A stretch of 64,000 nt of DNA. It comes from CAZADS01 sp964483985 (GTDB lineage: Bacteria; Pseudomonadota; Alphaproteobacteria; Thalassobaculales; Thalassobaculaceae). The position numbers and the translations under genes are program-made. This document shows positions 24,954 to 34,484 of this stretch, piece after piece (the stretch's first letter is position 1; the number at the start of each line of letters is the position of its first letter). The notes under the pieces are model-generated. The model was not told the origin of the DNA. It made no database searches and was given only the letters and a program-made list of their open reading frames with translations. The stretch covers positions 1 through 64,000 of the forward strand of contig CAZADS010000061.1 in assembly GCA_964483985.1 (NCBI GenBank), written 5' to 3'.

Positions 24954-26083
24954 AACCAGCAATCAACATATCACCGCTTAAAGACGCAAATAGAATAGTA
25001 GTGAAAATAGGTTCTGCGCTTTTAGTTGATGAAATTACCGGTTATATCCGCCATAAATGGTTAAATGCTCTAGCTGATGATGTCGCCAACCTAAAACAAC
25101 GCGGTAAGGAAATACTGATTGTTTCTTCTGGCGCAATAGCAGTGGGGCAGCGCCATCTTGGGATGAATGGCTCCAAATTAAAATTGGAGGAAAAACAAGC
25201 AGCTGCTGCTACTGGGCAAATCAGACTTGCTCATGCATATGAAGAAGCCCTAGCCCAGCATAATATCACGGTCGCCCAGATCTTGCTTTCGTTAGATGAC
25301 ACTGAAACGCGACGTCGTCATCTTAATGCTCGGGCTACAATGACGACGTTATTATCTCTAGGCGTTGTGCCGGTAATTAACGAAAACGATACCATAACAA
25401 CTAGTGAAATTCGTTTTGGCGATAATGATCGATTGAGCGCACGTGTAGCGCAAATGATCAGCGCTGATACACTTTTACTTCTTTCTGACGTCGATGGACT
25501 TTACGAGAGAGATCCCCGTATTGATCCTACTGCGCGTCATATCAAGACCGTAGAACGCATTACGCCGAATATTGAATCAATGGCTGGCATGGCGGGAACT
25601 GGCTATTCCTCCGGCGGAATGGTGACCAAACTGGCTGCTGCACGAATAGCCACAAGCGCCGGATGTCAGATGGCAATAGTGGCAGGCACATTATTAAACC
25701 CCCTTAAAGCGGTGGAATCAGGCGGACGCTGTACTTGGTTTCAAGCAACTGATACACCACGAGGAGCACGCAAAACCTGGATTGCAAATGCTATCAGTCC
25801 TGCTGGTGCCATTTTTCTAGACGGGGGAGCGGAAAATGCCCTTAACCAAGGACGCAGCTTATTACCGGCCGGCGTAGTGCGTTTAACTGGAAAATTTGAA
25901 AGGGGTGATCTGGTTACTATTCATGGCGAGAACGGTGAAGAAATTGCTCGCGGTCTCACAGCATATTCCTGGGCAGATGCCGAGCGTATAAAAGGTCACA
26001 AATCCCGTGAAATCGAATCTATATTGGGTTACCGTGGAAGAGACGAACTGATCCACCGAGACGATTTAGTCCTAAACGGATAG
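24938..26083 (+). CDS. proB: Glutamate 5-kinase
   Basis: First step of proline synthesis: phosphorylates glutamate to gamma-glutamyl phosphate. The amino-acid kinase fold is shown by VVKIGSALLVD near the start, VSSGAIAVGQRHLG, INENDTITTSEIRFGDNDRLSA and LLSDVDGLYERDPR. A C-terminal PUA domain follows (about residues 280-370: NQGRSLLPAGVVRLTGKFERGD). At 381 residues it is full length. The start lies inside the end of obgE and the next gene is proA, giving a proB-proA unit. Feedback inhibition by proline is expected from the family. Confidence 0.96.
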   Translation: MDPSLKPAINISPLKDANRIVVKIGSALLVDEITGYIRHKWLNALADDVANLKQRGKEILIVSSGAIAVGQRHLGMNGSKLKLEEKQAAAATGQIRLAHAYEEALAQHNITVAQILLSLDDTETRRRHLNARATMTTLLSLGVVPVINENDTITTSEIRFGDNDRLSARVAQMISADTLLLLSDVDGLYERDPRIDPTARHIKTVERITPNIESMAGMAGTGYSSGGMVTKLAAARIATSAGCQMAIVAGTLLNPLKAVESGGRCTWFQATDTPRGARKTWIANAISPAGAIFLDGGAENALNQGRSLLPAGVVRLTGKFERGDLVTIHGENGEEIARGLTAYSWADAERIKGHKSREIESILGYRGRDELIHRDDLVLNG

Positions 26084-26093
26084 GGAGAGTAAA

Positions 26094-27410
26094 GTGGCCG
26101 ATTTAAATTCTTCATTACACAACCAAGAATTCGGCTCAACTTTGGGCACGACTCCTCCTCTTGAAAAACTGATAAGAGACTTTGCTTGCTCCGCTCGCCA
26201 AGCGGCTAACGATTTAGCAAATGCCACATCCGAACAAAAAAATAACGCCATAACAGGCGCCGCTAAAGCAATTCGGTCAAACATGAAGAATATTTTGGAA
26301 GCCAATGCTTGCGATTTAAAGAACGCCGAACAAAACAAATTAAGAGTTTCCCTTATAGACCGATTGAAACTAGACATCGGGCGCTTAGAAAGTATCGCCG
26401 TGGGGTTAGAATCAATTGCGAATCTACCCGATCCTATCGGAACTGTCATGAATACTTGGACTCAGTCCAATGGGCTGCAAATCAGCAGAGTTCGAGTTCC
26501 CCTCGGCGTAATAGCTATTATTTACGAATCCCGCCCCAACGTTACGGCCGATGCAGCGGCTATTTGTTTAAAAGCTGGAAATCCGGTCATCCTGAGAGGT
26601 GGATCTGAATCACTGCATTCATCCCATGCCATTTGGGATTGCATCGCCGAGGGTTTGAAAATCAGTGGCCTTAACTTGGCAGCGGTTCAGATAGTACCGA
26701 CGACCGATCGTGATGCAGTTGGGTTTTTATTAAATTTGCCCGACTTAATTGATGTAATAGTGCCGCGGGGAGGAAAATCGCTTATTGAGAGAGTTCAAAA
26801 CGAAAGTAAGATTCCGGTAATGGCACATCTTGAAGGGTTATGCCATGTATTCCTGGATTCATCAGCAGATGCAGGTATGGCTCATGACATAGTGTTGAAT
26901 TCAAAAATGAGGCGCACCAGCGTCTGCGGAGCGATGGAAACACTCCTAATAGATCGTTCTGCCGCGAATAACCTTCTACCCTTAATAGCGGAATCCTTGG
27001 TTAAATCAGGATGTGCCCTTAGAGGAGATTCAGCTTCAAAAAGTTTAGTCACAAAAATGGAGATGGCAACGGAAAATGATTGGACAACGGAATACCTTGA
27101 CGCAATTTTATCAATCAAATTAGTGGACGGTGTGGGAGAGGCGATTCATCATATAAACACTTATGGTTCGAATCATACGGATACTATCGTGACGAACAAT
27201 GTAAATAACGCTGAACGGTTCTTAAAAGAAGTAGACAGCGCGATAGTGCTTCACAATGCTTCAACTCAGTATGCTGACGGAGGAGAATTTGGTATGGGCG
27301 CAGAAATTGGCATTTCTACCGGCCGACTGCATGCCAGAGGCCCTATAGGAGTAGAGCAATTGACTAGTTTCAAATATATAGTCAGAGGCAATGGTCAAGT
27401 TAGACCATAA
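26094..27410 (+). CDS. proA: Glutamate-5-semialdehyde dehydrogenase (gamma-glutamyl phosphate reductase)
   Basis: Second step of proline synthesis: NADPH-dependent reduction of gamma-glutamyl phosphate. It belongs to the ALDH superfamily, about 438 residues, starting with GTG at 26094. Conserved elements are RVPLGVIAIIYESRPNVTAD, GNPVILRGGSESLHSS, VPRGGKSLIERV and KMRRTSVCGAMETLLID with the catalytic cysteine. It follows proB by 10 bases; the ORF end GPIGVEQLTSFKYIVRGNGQ is the typical C-terminus. Confidence 0.96.
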   Translation: MADLNSSLHNQEFGSTLGTTPPLEKLIRDFACSARQAANDLANATSEQKNNAITGAAKAIRSNMKNILEANACDLKNAEQNKLRVSLIDRLKLDIGRLESIAVGLESIANLPDPIGTVMNTWTQSNGLQISRVRVPLGVIAIIYESRPNVTADAAAICLKAGNPVILRGGSESLHSSHAIWDCIAEGLKISGLNLAAVQIVPTTDRDAVGFLLNLPDLIDVIVPRGGKSLIERVQNESKIPVMAHLEGLCHVFLDSSADAGMAHDIVLNSKMRRTSVCGAMETLLIDRSAANNLLPLIAESLVKSGCALRGDSASKSLVTKMEMATENDWTTEYLDAILSIKLVDGVGEAIHHINTYGSNHTDTIVTNNVNNAERFLKEVDSAIVLHNASTQYADGGEFGMGAEIGISTGRLHARGPIGVEQLTSFKYIVRGNGQVRP

Positions 27411-27427
27411 CCAATTTTGTATTTACC

Positions 27428-28063
27428 GTGACTAAAATTCTTATACAAACTCGACTTCCTTCCACTATCGGACTAGGGGACTGCAGAGGCCAGAGAATTG
27501 GCCTTATGGGTGGGTCTTTCAATCCAGCCCACGATGGACACGCCATGGTCGCCCAATTAGCTATAAAACGACTTCGCTTGCACAGAGTTTGGTGGCTGGT
27601 GTCGTCACAAAATCCGCTAAAAACTCTCGCAGAGATGTCGCCTTTGGAGAAACGAGTTGCACAAGCTCAAACCATAGCCAAACATCCCAGAATCGAAGTA
27701 AGCGCGCTAGAAGCCAAGCTAGGAACCCAATATACAGTGGACACGATACAAACATTAAGCAAACGATTTACCAGAACGCGATTTGTATGGATCATGGGTG
27801 CTGATAACATGGCCCAATTTCATGCGTGGAAAGATTGGCAAACAATTTCAAAAACAGTTGGAATAGCGGTTTTTGATCGACCATCTTATTCACTCAAAGC
27901 TCTATCTAGTCAGACTGCGCGGCGTTTTGCCCGATTTCGTTTGTCAGAGCGAAAAGGTAAGGTGATAACCAAGTGTAGGCCGCCCGTTTGGATTTTCAAT
28001 CATACTCGTCGCAATCCGGTCTCGGCTACCAAACTCAGGGCTAAATCATCCCTATCACGATGA
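27428..28063 (+). CDS. nadD: Nicotinate-nucleotide adenylyltransferase
   Basis: Adenylates nicotinate mononucleotide in NAD synthesis. GLMGGSFNPAHDGHAMVAQL carries the nucleotidyltransferase (T/H)xGH motif, and the C-terminal block has NPVSATKLRAKSS in place of the usual ISSTxIR. WWLVSSQNPLK and FVWIMGADNM are further conserved blocks. The start is GTG at 27428. Length is 211 residues. It is positioned between proA and rsfS as in most alphaproteobacteria. Confidence 0.93.
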   Translation: MTKILIQTRLPSTIGLGDCRGQRIGLMGGSFNPAHDGHAMVAQLAIKRLRLHRVWWLVSSQNPLKTLAEMSPLEKRVAQAQTIAKHPRIEVSALEAKLGTQYTVDTIQTLSKRFTRTRFVWIMGADNMAQFHAWKDWQTISKTVGIAVFDRPSYSLKALSSQTARRFARFRLSERKGKVITKCRPPVWIFNHTRRNPVSATKLRAKSSLSR

Positions 28064-28112
28064 TTGTCCATATGTAACATTAGTCGAATTCGATTTCGGC
28101 ATATTAAAGAAT

Positions 28113-28127
28113 GGAGGAAACGTTATT
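28113..28127 (+). promoter_or_regulatory. Strong ribosome binding site in front of an ATT codon (rsfS)
   Basis: GGAGG at 28113-28117 is followed after seven bases by ATT (28125-28127), which is in frame with rsfS. No ATG is available in frame near there; the nearest alternatives are TTG at 28143 and GTG at 28149, both lacking a good ribosome site at the right distance. The position favours initiation at ATT, as known for infC, but this is inference. Confidence 0.4.
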
Positions 28128-28523
28128 CCAACCGAAGCCAACTTGGTTGTGGAGGAAAGCCTCTTAGATTTGGTCACAGTGTCATTAGACAAGGACAAGG
28201 CTGATAATATCGTAGTGATTGATTTAGCTAAAAAATCCACCATTAGCGACCACATGATTATAGCAAGCGGCAATTCCAATCGACAAGTAATAGCGATGGC
28301 AGGCCATATATTAAAAAAATTAAAAACAAAAGCTATTAGCAAAGTTAACGTCGAGGGGCTAGCGACTGGAGATTGGGTCCTAATAGATGCAGGGGATCTC
28401 ATAATACACCTTTTTCGACCCGAAGTTCGGCAGTTTTATGGTTTAGAAAAAATGTGGGGTGTCGAAGTGGCCAAGACTCACGGCCCCAAAGATGTCCGCT
28501 CCTCAAAGCGTACCAAGATTTAG
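28125..28523 (+). CDS. rsfS: Ribosome silencing factor RsfS (Iojap family)
   Basis: Binds L14 on the 50S subunit and blocks subunit joining when nutrients are short. The family core is visible: DLVTVSLDKDKADNIVVIDL, SDHMIIASGNSNRQV, VEGLATGDWVLIDAGDLIIH and FRPEVRQFYGLEKMWG. The start is uncertain: ATT at 28125 (strong GGAGG), TTG at 28143 or GTG at 28149. The first gives 132 residues and the second 126; both are normal. It lies between nadD and rlmH in the conserved order. Confidence 0.93.
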   Translation: MPTEANLVVEESLLDLVTVSLDKDKADNIVVIDLAKKSTISDHMIIASGNSNRQVIAMAGHILKKLKTKAISKVNVEGLATGDWVLIDAGDLIIHLFRPEVRQFYGLEKMWGVEVAKTHGPKDVRSSKRTKI

Positions 28524-28551
28524 TATAACTGTAATAACGGATTAATTTATT

Positions 28552-29010
28552 TTGCGATTCACGATTGCGGCTGTCGGTCGAATGCGGAACAGCGTTTTCC
28601 ACGATCTTTATCAACATTACGCGAAACGCCTTAATTGGACACTGGTGCTTCATGAAATAGAATCGCCCAGTACCAGATCGACATCAGAAAGAAAAATAAA
28701 CCAAAGTAAGATGTTGATGTCTAAAATTCCTTCAGAGGCCATTGTAATAGTACTCGATGAAAACGGTACGATGTTATCCAGCTCCGAATTTGGAAATTGG
28801 GTAAAAGGAAATATAGAAATGGGTGTAAGAGATATATGCACAATTATAGGAGGCGCTGATGGGCTTCATCAAAACGTCACGTCGAGAGCCGATTTAATCA
28901 TGTCTTTAGGAAAAATAACATTGCCACATCTCCTAGTCCGCGGGATATTTGCAGAACAGCTCTATCGTGCTCAACAAATTTTATCTGGACATCCATATCA
29001 CCGAGAATGA
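28552..29010 (+). CDS. rlmH: 23S rRNA (pseudouridine1915-N3)-methyltransferase RlmH
   Basis: SPOUT-class methyltransferase acting on position 1915 of 23S rRNA in the assembled ribosome. The trefoil-knot SAM site is shown by IVLDENGTML, TIIGGADGLHQNV and SLGKITLPHLLVRGIFAEQL, ending YRAQQILSGHPYHRE, which is diagnostic. The 152-residue length is normal. It starts with TTG (MRFTIAAVGRM aligns with homologues), and the ribosome site is weak. It is next to rsfS, a standard pairing. Confidence 0.95.
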   Translation: MRFTIAAVGRMRNSVFHDLYQHYAKRLNWTLVLHEIESPSTRSTSERKINQSKMLMSKIPSEAIVIVLDENGTMLSSSEFGNWVKGNIEMGVRDICTIIGGADGLHQNVTSRADLIMSLGKITLPHLLVRGIFAEQLYRAQQILSGHPYHRE

Positions 29011-29046
29011 TTGGCGTAGCTCAATCATTCTAGTATAACTAATTGT

Positions 29047-30603
29047 ATGAGACCTATTGTACTTTGCATACTTGATGGCTGGGGCGAGTCAAGCCAAACC
29101 AATCAAAACGCAGTTGCCTTGGCACATACACCTGTATTCGATCTACTTCGTGCTAGCTGTCCTACTGCATCGTTAAGCGCGTCTGGAACAGACGTCGGAC
29201 TTCCAAACGGGCAAATGGGTAATTCGGAAGTTGGCCATATGAATTTAGGAGCAGGCCGAATTGTCCTCCAAGATTTGCCGCAAATAGATCAGGCCATAGA
29301 ATCAGGAAAACTCTCAAAAAATAAAGAACTACGTCAAATAATCGAAAACACTCAATCCAAGCAGAAACGTTGCCATTTAATTGGCCTGATGTCTCCAGGC
29401 GGTGTCCATTCCCATGTAAATCACATGATTGCGACCGCTAATTATCTGACTGAATCAGGTGTGTCCGTTTTGGTTCATGCTATTTTGGATGGCCGTGACA
29501 CACCACCTAAAAGTGCTGCGCCATTTCTGCAGAATTTTTTAAATAAGGTAGGACCAAATGTTTCGATTGGTTCTGTAATTGGCAGATTCTTCGCCATGGA
29601 TCGAGATAATCGATGGGAAAGAGTAGAGGCAGCCTATCGGCTTTTCGCGAACGGGGAAGGCTATAAGGCTAATGATGTATTTGAAGCTATCTCTAAAGGT
29701 TACGCTAGAGGTGAAACCGATGAATTTTTAAGGGCTACCGTGATTAAAAATTATCACGGATTCGAGGACGGTGACACATTTTTGTTTACTAACTTTCGTT
29801 CTGATCGAGCGCGCCAAATTATTTCTTCGTTAGTCGATCCAGAATTCAAAGAATTTTTGCGACCCTCTAAACCCTCATTTTCGTATTGTTCTGGTATGGT
29901 TGCATATTCGGTTGATTTAAGCCGGCATATGAGTGCTTTGTTTCCACAAACGGATGTAAAGGAAACCATTGGAGAAATTGTTTCCTCTAAAAAGCTCAAT
30001 CAGCTTCGAATAGCTGAAACAGAAAAATATGCACATGTAACCTTTTTCTTAAACGGAGGACAGGAGTATCCTTTTGCTGGTGAAGAACGAATACTAATTC
30101 CCTCTCCAAAAGTAAAAACATATGATATGCAGCCAGAAATGTCTGCCAATCAGCTAACGAACAAGCTAATAAAGGCAATTTCTAGGAATCATTTTGAATT
30201 TGTCGTTGTTAATTACGCGAATCCCGACATGGTAGGCCACACTGGAAACTTAAATGCCGCGGTACGGGCCATTGAAACAGTCGATCAATGCCTCGGTCGA
30301 TTGGTGAGCGAGCTCCAAAACGTAAATGGTTCCATGCTTCTAACTTCAGACCATGGAAACTGCGAAATGATGTTCGATCCGACCACGGGTCATGCTCATA
30401 CATCTCATACAACAAATCTAGTACCAGCAATTTTATTTAACGGACCAAAAGGCGTGCAATTCCCCACACGTGGGCGCTTAGCAGATGTCGCACCCACGTT
30501 GTTAGAAATGATGGGCATTGAAATTCCATCCATCATGACAGGGCATTCCCTAATAAAACAGGTACGGAAGGAAAATTCAACGCGTGTTGGCGCTATCAGC
30601 TAA
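29047..30603 (+). CDS. gpmI: 2,3-bisphosphoglycerate-independent phosphoglycerate mutase
   Basis: Interconverts 3- and 2-phosphoglycerate using two metal ions. It belongs to the alkaline phosphatase superfamily and is 518 residues long. Metal and catalytic positions are visible: ILDGWG with Asp10, MGNSEVGH with the phosphorylated Ser60, LDGRDTPP, FTNFRSDRARQI, NYANPDMVGHTG and TSDHGNCE. TGHAHTSHTTN near the end completes the set. Its last 20 bases overlap the EnvC-like gene downstream, suggesting coupled translation. Confidence 0.96.
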   Translation: MRPIVLCILDGWGESSQTNQNAVALAHTPVFDLLRASCPTASLSASGTDVGLPNGQMGNSEVGHMNLGAGRIVLQDLPQIDQAIESGKLSKNKELRQIIENTQSKQKRCHLIGLMSPGGVHSHVNHMIATANYLTESGVSVLVHAILDGRDTPPKSAAPFLQNFLNKVGPNVSIGSVIGRFFAMDRDNRWERVEAAYRLFANGEGYKANDVFEAISKGYARGETDEFLRATVIKNYHGFEDGDTFLFTNFRSDRARQIISSLVDPEFKEFLRPSKPSFSYCSGMVAYSVDLSRHMSALFPQTDVKETIGEIVSSKKLNQLRIAETEKYAHVTFFLNGGQEYPFAGEERILIPSPKVKTYDMQPEMSANQLTNKLIKAISRNHFEFVVVNYANPDMVGHTGNLNAAVRAIETVDQCLGRLVSELQNVNGSMLLTSDHGNCEMMFDPTTGHAHTSHTTNLVPAILFNGPKGVQFPTRGRLADVAPTLLEMMGIEIPSIMTGHSLIKQVRKENSTRVGAIS

Positions 30604-31852
30604 AAATCCTTTACAAACAAATCGCCCTCTTATACCGACTGGCCGGATTCCACATTTCCTCTTTCAATTTGGAATTTTGCTGTTCGGGTTTTCCTTTTCT
30701 AGCCTTGCAATCGGGGATCCGAAAGGCGATCAACAAACTATTCTCACAAGCGGAATAAAAAATAAATTAACCGTTATCCGAACGGAATTGATAGAAGCTG
30801 CCCGCCTGAGTCAAATCCATGAATTGACGATTATCCAAGCAGAAAAGCAATTAATTCAACTTAAAAGAGACTATAACAATTTAACAATGAATTTGAAAAC
30901 TTCAAAAGATCAAATTTCAAATTTAACCATGACACTACAACGCCTAATTCAGATGCCACCGGAGTTGATTTTACTGCGATCGAAGTCTCCTTTAGAAGCC
31001 TCAAAGGCTCTAATGGTCACCAAATTTTTAATTCATAGTTTAGCTCTCAAAATCAAAAATGCCGAGAACAAATTAAAAGACGTAAATCATTTAGATAAAA
31101 AAATACGAGAAAAAAAATCAATATCCCAAAATAGTAATCAGCAATTAGCTAATTTAAAAAATAAGCTCGATGCACTCCTAAAAGATAAAAATATTGTACT
31201 AAATAATAAAATTAAATCTCCCTTAGCTAATTCAAGTTTCCAAGAACATTTAAGGACTGCCAAAATATCTTTGGAGCAGCTTTTGATTGATCTAAAAAAA
31301 CGTGAGTCGAATTACACGGAGATAGTACAAGCACCGTTGGCTAAGACATCCCAGCGCCCCATACAATCTTTGTTAGAGCAATCAAACTACCTTTATGATT
31401 TAAGCTCGACAAAGGTGCACCACAAAAGGTCTTTTATGATTCGGAAAGGTCGTCTAACATTTCCTGCGGCAGGTGAAATAATAAAACGGTTCGGACAAAC
31501 TGATTCCTTTGGGATAAAAACTAAAGGAATCACTATTAGAACCCATCCACAAGCTAGGGTAGTATCTTCTTACGATGGTAAGGTCTTATATGCTGGCCAA
31601 TATCGAAACTATGGTGGGACAATTATTATCGAACACGAAAGCCATTTACATACTTTATTGATCGGGTTGGGTCGTATCGATGTTCAAACTGGCCAGCTCG
31701 TGCTAGCAGGTGAACCGGTAGGCGTAATGACAAGGTCAAAAATGCATTCAAACCTTTCTCGAGAGGATTTATATATAGAAATAAGGAACGATGGTAATCC
31801 AACTGATCCTCTCGTATGGTTTCCCATTAAAAGGAATGTGACTTATAGATGA
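30584..31852 (+). CDS. EnvC-like murein hydrolase activator (degenerate LytM/M23 domain)
   Basis: Exported protein with a signal peptide (about residues 20-42, GILLFGFSFSSLAIG), a long coiled-coil region at about 60-250 rich in K, N, Q and L, and a C-terminal LytM/peptidase M23 domain from about 285 (LTFPAAGEIIKRFG). In true M23 peptidases zinc is held by HxxxD and HxH. Here the first site reads GIKTKGITI and the last LYIEIR, so the zinc ligands are lost. This is as in EnvC, which activates amidases during cell division instead of cutting itself. Location between gpmI and ctpA is standard in alphaproteobacteria. The 3' end overlaps ctpA by four bases (ATGA). Confidence 0.88.
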   Translation: MLALSAKNPLQTNRPLIPTGRIPHFLFQFGILLFGFSFSSLAIGDPKGDQQTILTSGIKNKLTVIRTELIEAARLSQIHELTIIQAEKQLIQLKRDYNNLTMNLKTSKDQISNLTMTLQRLIQMPPELILLRSKSPLEASKALMVTKFLIHSLALKIKNAENKLKDVNHLDKKIREKKSISQNSNQQLANLKNKLDALLKDKNIVLNNKIKSPLANSSFQEHLRTAKISLEQLLIDLKKRESNYTEIVQAPLAKTSQRPIQSLLEQSNYLYDLSSTKVHHKRSFMIRKGRLTFPAAGEIIKRFGQTDSFGIKTKGITIRTHPQARVVSSYDGKVLYAGQYRNYGGTIIIEHESHLHTLLIGLGRIDVQTGQLVLAGEPVGVMTRSKMHSNLSREDLYIEIRNDGNPTDPLVWFPIKRNVTYR

Positions 31853-33186
31853 TATCGACGATTAATTTAAAATACAGACTTAATAATTGTCCCGGACTTC
31901 TCTTGCATTTTTTCTTTATTATAGGGCTTTTATTTAATTCAATTAGTTGGGCATCTGCGCAAAATACCAATTCTTCAGAAACCTATAGACAGCTCAATCT
32001 ATTCGGCGATGTATTCGAACGTGTTCGATCCGAATATGTGGAAAAGGTCACTGATCAGAAGTTAATTGAAGCCGCGATCAATGGAATGCTTACTGCTCTA
32101 GATCCACACTCAAGCTTCCTTACCAGTAGTAGTTATCGAGACATGAGAGTCCAAACTAAAGGAGAATTTGGGGGAATTGGCATCGAAGTAACCATGGAAA
32201 ACGGCTTGGTTAAAATTGTCTCCCCAATCGATGACACGCCAGGAGCTCGGGCTGGATTAGAACCTGGAGATCTAATTACCCATCTAAATGGCGAAGGAAT
32301 TCTAGGACTAACCCTTCGACAAGCAGTAGAGAAAATGCGAGGGCCTGTTGATTCGAAAATAATTCTTTCAATTCGAAGAGCTAATAATAGGACTTTTGAT
32401 GTAACCATTAAACGAGCGGTAATTAAAATTCGATCCGTTCGGCACGAAGAAATAGGTAATATTGGGTACATAAGGATCACCACTTTCAACCGACGAACAA
32501 CTGTCGGCCTTAAAACAGCCGTAACTGAATTGAAAGCCACCATTGGACAAGAACTAGGCGGATTCATTATCGATCTGAGAAACAATCCTGGCGGGCTCTT
32601 AGACGAAGCAATCTCTGTTACCGATGCTTTTTTAGAAAAAGGAGAAATTGTATCTACCCGCGGTCGTGATCCAGATAAAGGGACGCGTGTTCATGCCAAG
32701 CCCGGCGACTTGGCCGAGGGTTTGCCTTTAGTCGTACTAATTAACACTGGATCAGCATCTGCGGCCGAAATAGTAGCAGGTGCGTTACAAGATCACCAAA
32801 GGGCTATTATTTTAGGGACTCAGTCATTTGGGAAAGGATCTGTTCAAACTATTGTACCTCTTCCTGGAGATGTAGCAATGCGACTCACTACTGCAAGATA
32901 TTACACGCCTTCTGGACGATCCATCCAAAAAACTGGTATCTCCCCAGATATTTCGGTCCCCACGGCACGGATCGAAAAACTAGACAAACAACGCAAAAGA
33001 CGCGAAACGGATTTAAGAGGGGCATTGGAGAATCCAAAGCAGAAAACAAAAAACGATATGGATATAACCTCAAAAACTAAAGGGCGTCCCACAGCCAAGC
33101 AAATGGCTGAAACAGATTACCAACTTGCTCGAGCTGTTGATCTACTTAACGGATTGAGCCTGCTCAAAAAACGCACGGTCAATTGA
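31849..33186 (+). CDS. ctpA: C-terminal processing peptidase, S41 family
   Basis: Periplasmic serine protease that trims or degrades proteins from the C-terminus; bacterial members act on cell-wall hydrolases. A signal peptide covers residues 1-38. A PDZ domain follows (about 105-185, GEFGGIGIEVTMENG). The S41 core has NTGSASAAEIVAGAL with Ser304 as probable nucleophile and QSFGKGSVQT with Lys329 as the general base. At 445 residues it is typical. ATGA overlap with the EnvC-like gene and a TTGA overlap with the next gene give tight coupling of an envelope-remodelling set. Confidence 0.95.
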   Translation: MISTINLKYRLNNCPGLLLHFFFIIGLLFNSISWASAQNTNSSETYRQLNLFGDVFERVRSEYVEKVTDQKLIEAAINGMLTALDPHSSFLTSSSYRDMRVQTKGEFGGIGIEVTMENGLVKIVSPIDDTPGARAGLEPGDLITHLNGEGILGLTLRQAVEKMRGPVDSKIILSIRRANNRTFDVTIKRAVIKIRSVRHEEIGNIGYIRITTFNRRTTVGLKTAVTELKATIGQELGGFIIDLRNNPGGLLDEAISVTDAFLEKGEIVSTRGRDPDKGTRVHAKPGDLAEGLPLVVLINTGSASAAEIVAGALQDHQRAIILGTQSFGKGSVQTIVPLPGDVAMRLTTARYYTPSGRSIQKTGISPDISVPTARIEKLDKQRKRRETDLRGALENPKQKTKNDMDITSKTKGRPTAKQMAETDYQLARAVDLLNGLSLLKKRTVN

Positions 33187-34478
33187 CCATATCTGCTTTC
33201 ATATCTTCGGTCCGCGAATCTATAATCGGGCTTAGGAGCAAATTCGGCTCCAAACCGGAAGTTAGTGACGCAGAGAAAACACACGAGCAGGAATCTATTC
33301 ATGCTGGTGACTTAGACCCAGTTAAAGTATCTGATTACAACGGCACTGATACCGAAGATTCAACATCCCTTACGGAATTAGAGGCTAAACAGAAGAATAA
33401 CAAAGCCAAACTTTTACATATCCTTGTAACTTTGATTTTACTCCTTCTGCTACTGGGAGGGGCAGGGACACTAACTGGATGGTTGATGATAAATGGACCA
33501 CAAACAATCGCAGACAGAGAACAGCTTCGCCCGAAGTTGACGGTAGAAATTTTAGCTCCCGACCAAAACGCGCCAGAAAATTCCAGTCGCATAGATATCG
33601 GTACCCCTTCTAGCACAACGAAATTAGAAACAACCCAGTCTGAAGCGACCAAACCAACCTCCCCTATCGACCCAATGGCAGAAATTGTTAATGCCAACCT
33701 CATAGAACAAACAGAAAATGGGCCCTTACCGATCGTGTCTTCCGATGGACGCAGTTCATGGATCGAATATGCTAGAACCTTCGACAAGACAGACCGTAGG
33801 CCCCGACTAGCAATTATCATTACCAATCTGGGGCTGTCATCTGCGAGTACCGAAGCCACTCTTGACTTGCTTCCTCCAGAAGCAACTCTTTCGTTTTCAC
33901 CACTAACAAAAAACCTTTTAGATTGGGTACGACAAGCACGTTTAAAAGGGCATGAAGTGTTGATTGATTTACCAATGGAACCGATTGGATTCCCCCAAAG
34001 CGATCCAGGCCAAAACACTTTATTAACTTCTGAAAGTGAAGTTGAAAATCTTAACCGACTTGAAAACGTAATGAAAAAGTCGGCCGGTTATGTTGGGCTA
34101 CTAGGTTCTTTTGGCTCTCGATTCACTAATCACGCGGAATCTCTGTTGCCCATTTTACAGATTCTTAAAGTACGCGGATTATTATATGTTGATAGTGGAG
34201 CATCCTCCCGAAGTTTAGGGCCTGAACTCGCTTCATCGATTCAACTACCGAGAGCTTTTAATAATCGATTCATAGACCGAACACCATCACGGCAGGCAAT
34301 TGATAATCGATTAATAGAACTAGAGGAAATTGTTAAATTGAACCGTTTCGCCATTGGTATAGCTCAACCATATCCAATTTCGCTAGATAGAATTTCAGCT
34401 TGGATTCCAACTCTGGAAAACAAAGGTATTACACTCGCTCCTATTACAGCAATAGCCGACAAACAAAGTTTACGGTAA
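33183..34478 (+). CDS. Divergent polysaccharide deacetylase family protein
   Basis: Product of 431 residues with a charged N-terminal cytoplasmic part (1-75), one membrane segment (about 78-102, LLHILVTLILLLLLLGGAG) and a proline/threonine-rich linker. The PF04748 domain (DUF610/YibQ) spans about 200-425: RPRLAIIITNLGLSSAS, LSFSPLTKNLLDWV, HEVLIDLPMEPIGFP and GYVGLLGSFGSRFTN. The domain has a deacetylase-like fold but its enzymatic activity is unproven. Start is a TTG overlapping the ctpA stop. It is in the same run as the EnvC-like and ctpA genes, so a peptidoglycan role is likely. Confidence 0.88.
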   Translation: MTISAFISSVRESIIGLRSKFGSKPEVSDAEKTHEQESIHAGDLDPVKVSDYNGTDTEDSTSLTELEAKQKNNKAKLLHILVTLILLLLLLGGAGTLTGWLMINGPQTIADREQLRPKLTVEILAPDQNAPENSSRIDIGTPSSTTKLETTQSEATKPTSPIDPMAEIVNANLIEQTENGPLPIVSSDGRSSWIEYARTFDKTDRRPRLAIIITNLGLSSASTEATLDLLPPEATLSFSPLTKNLLDWVRQARLKGHEVLIDLPMEPIGFPQSDPGQNTLLTSESEVENLNRLENVMKKSAGYVGLLGSFGSRFTNHAESLLPILQILKVRGLLYVDSGASSRSLGPELASSIQLPRAFNNRFIDRTPSRQAIDNRLIELEEIVKLNRFAIGIAQPYPISLDRISAWIPTLENKGITLAPITAIADKQSLR

Positions 34479-34484
34479 ATTTAG

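Noticed and set aside
33335..34018. 227-codon minus-strand frame
   Set aside because: Antisense to the divergent polysaccharide deacetylase gene, which has the recognisable domain; this frame is serine/arginine-biased.
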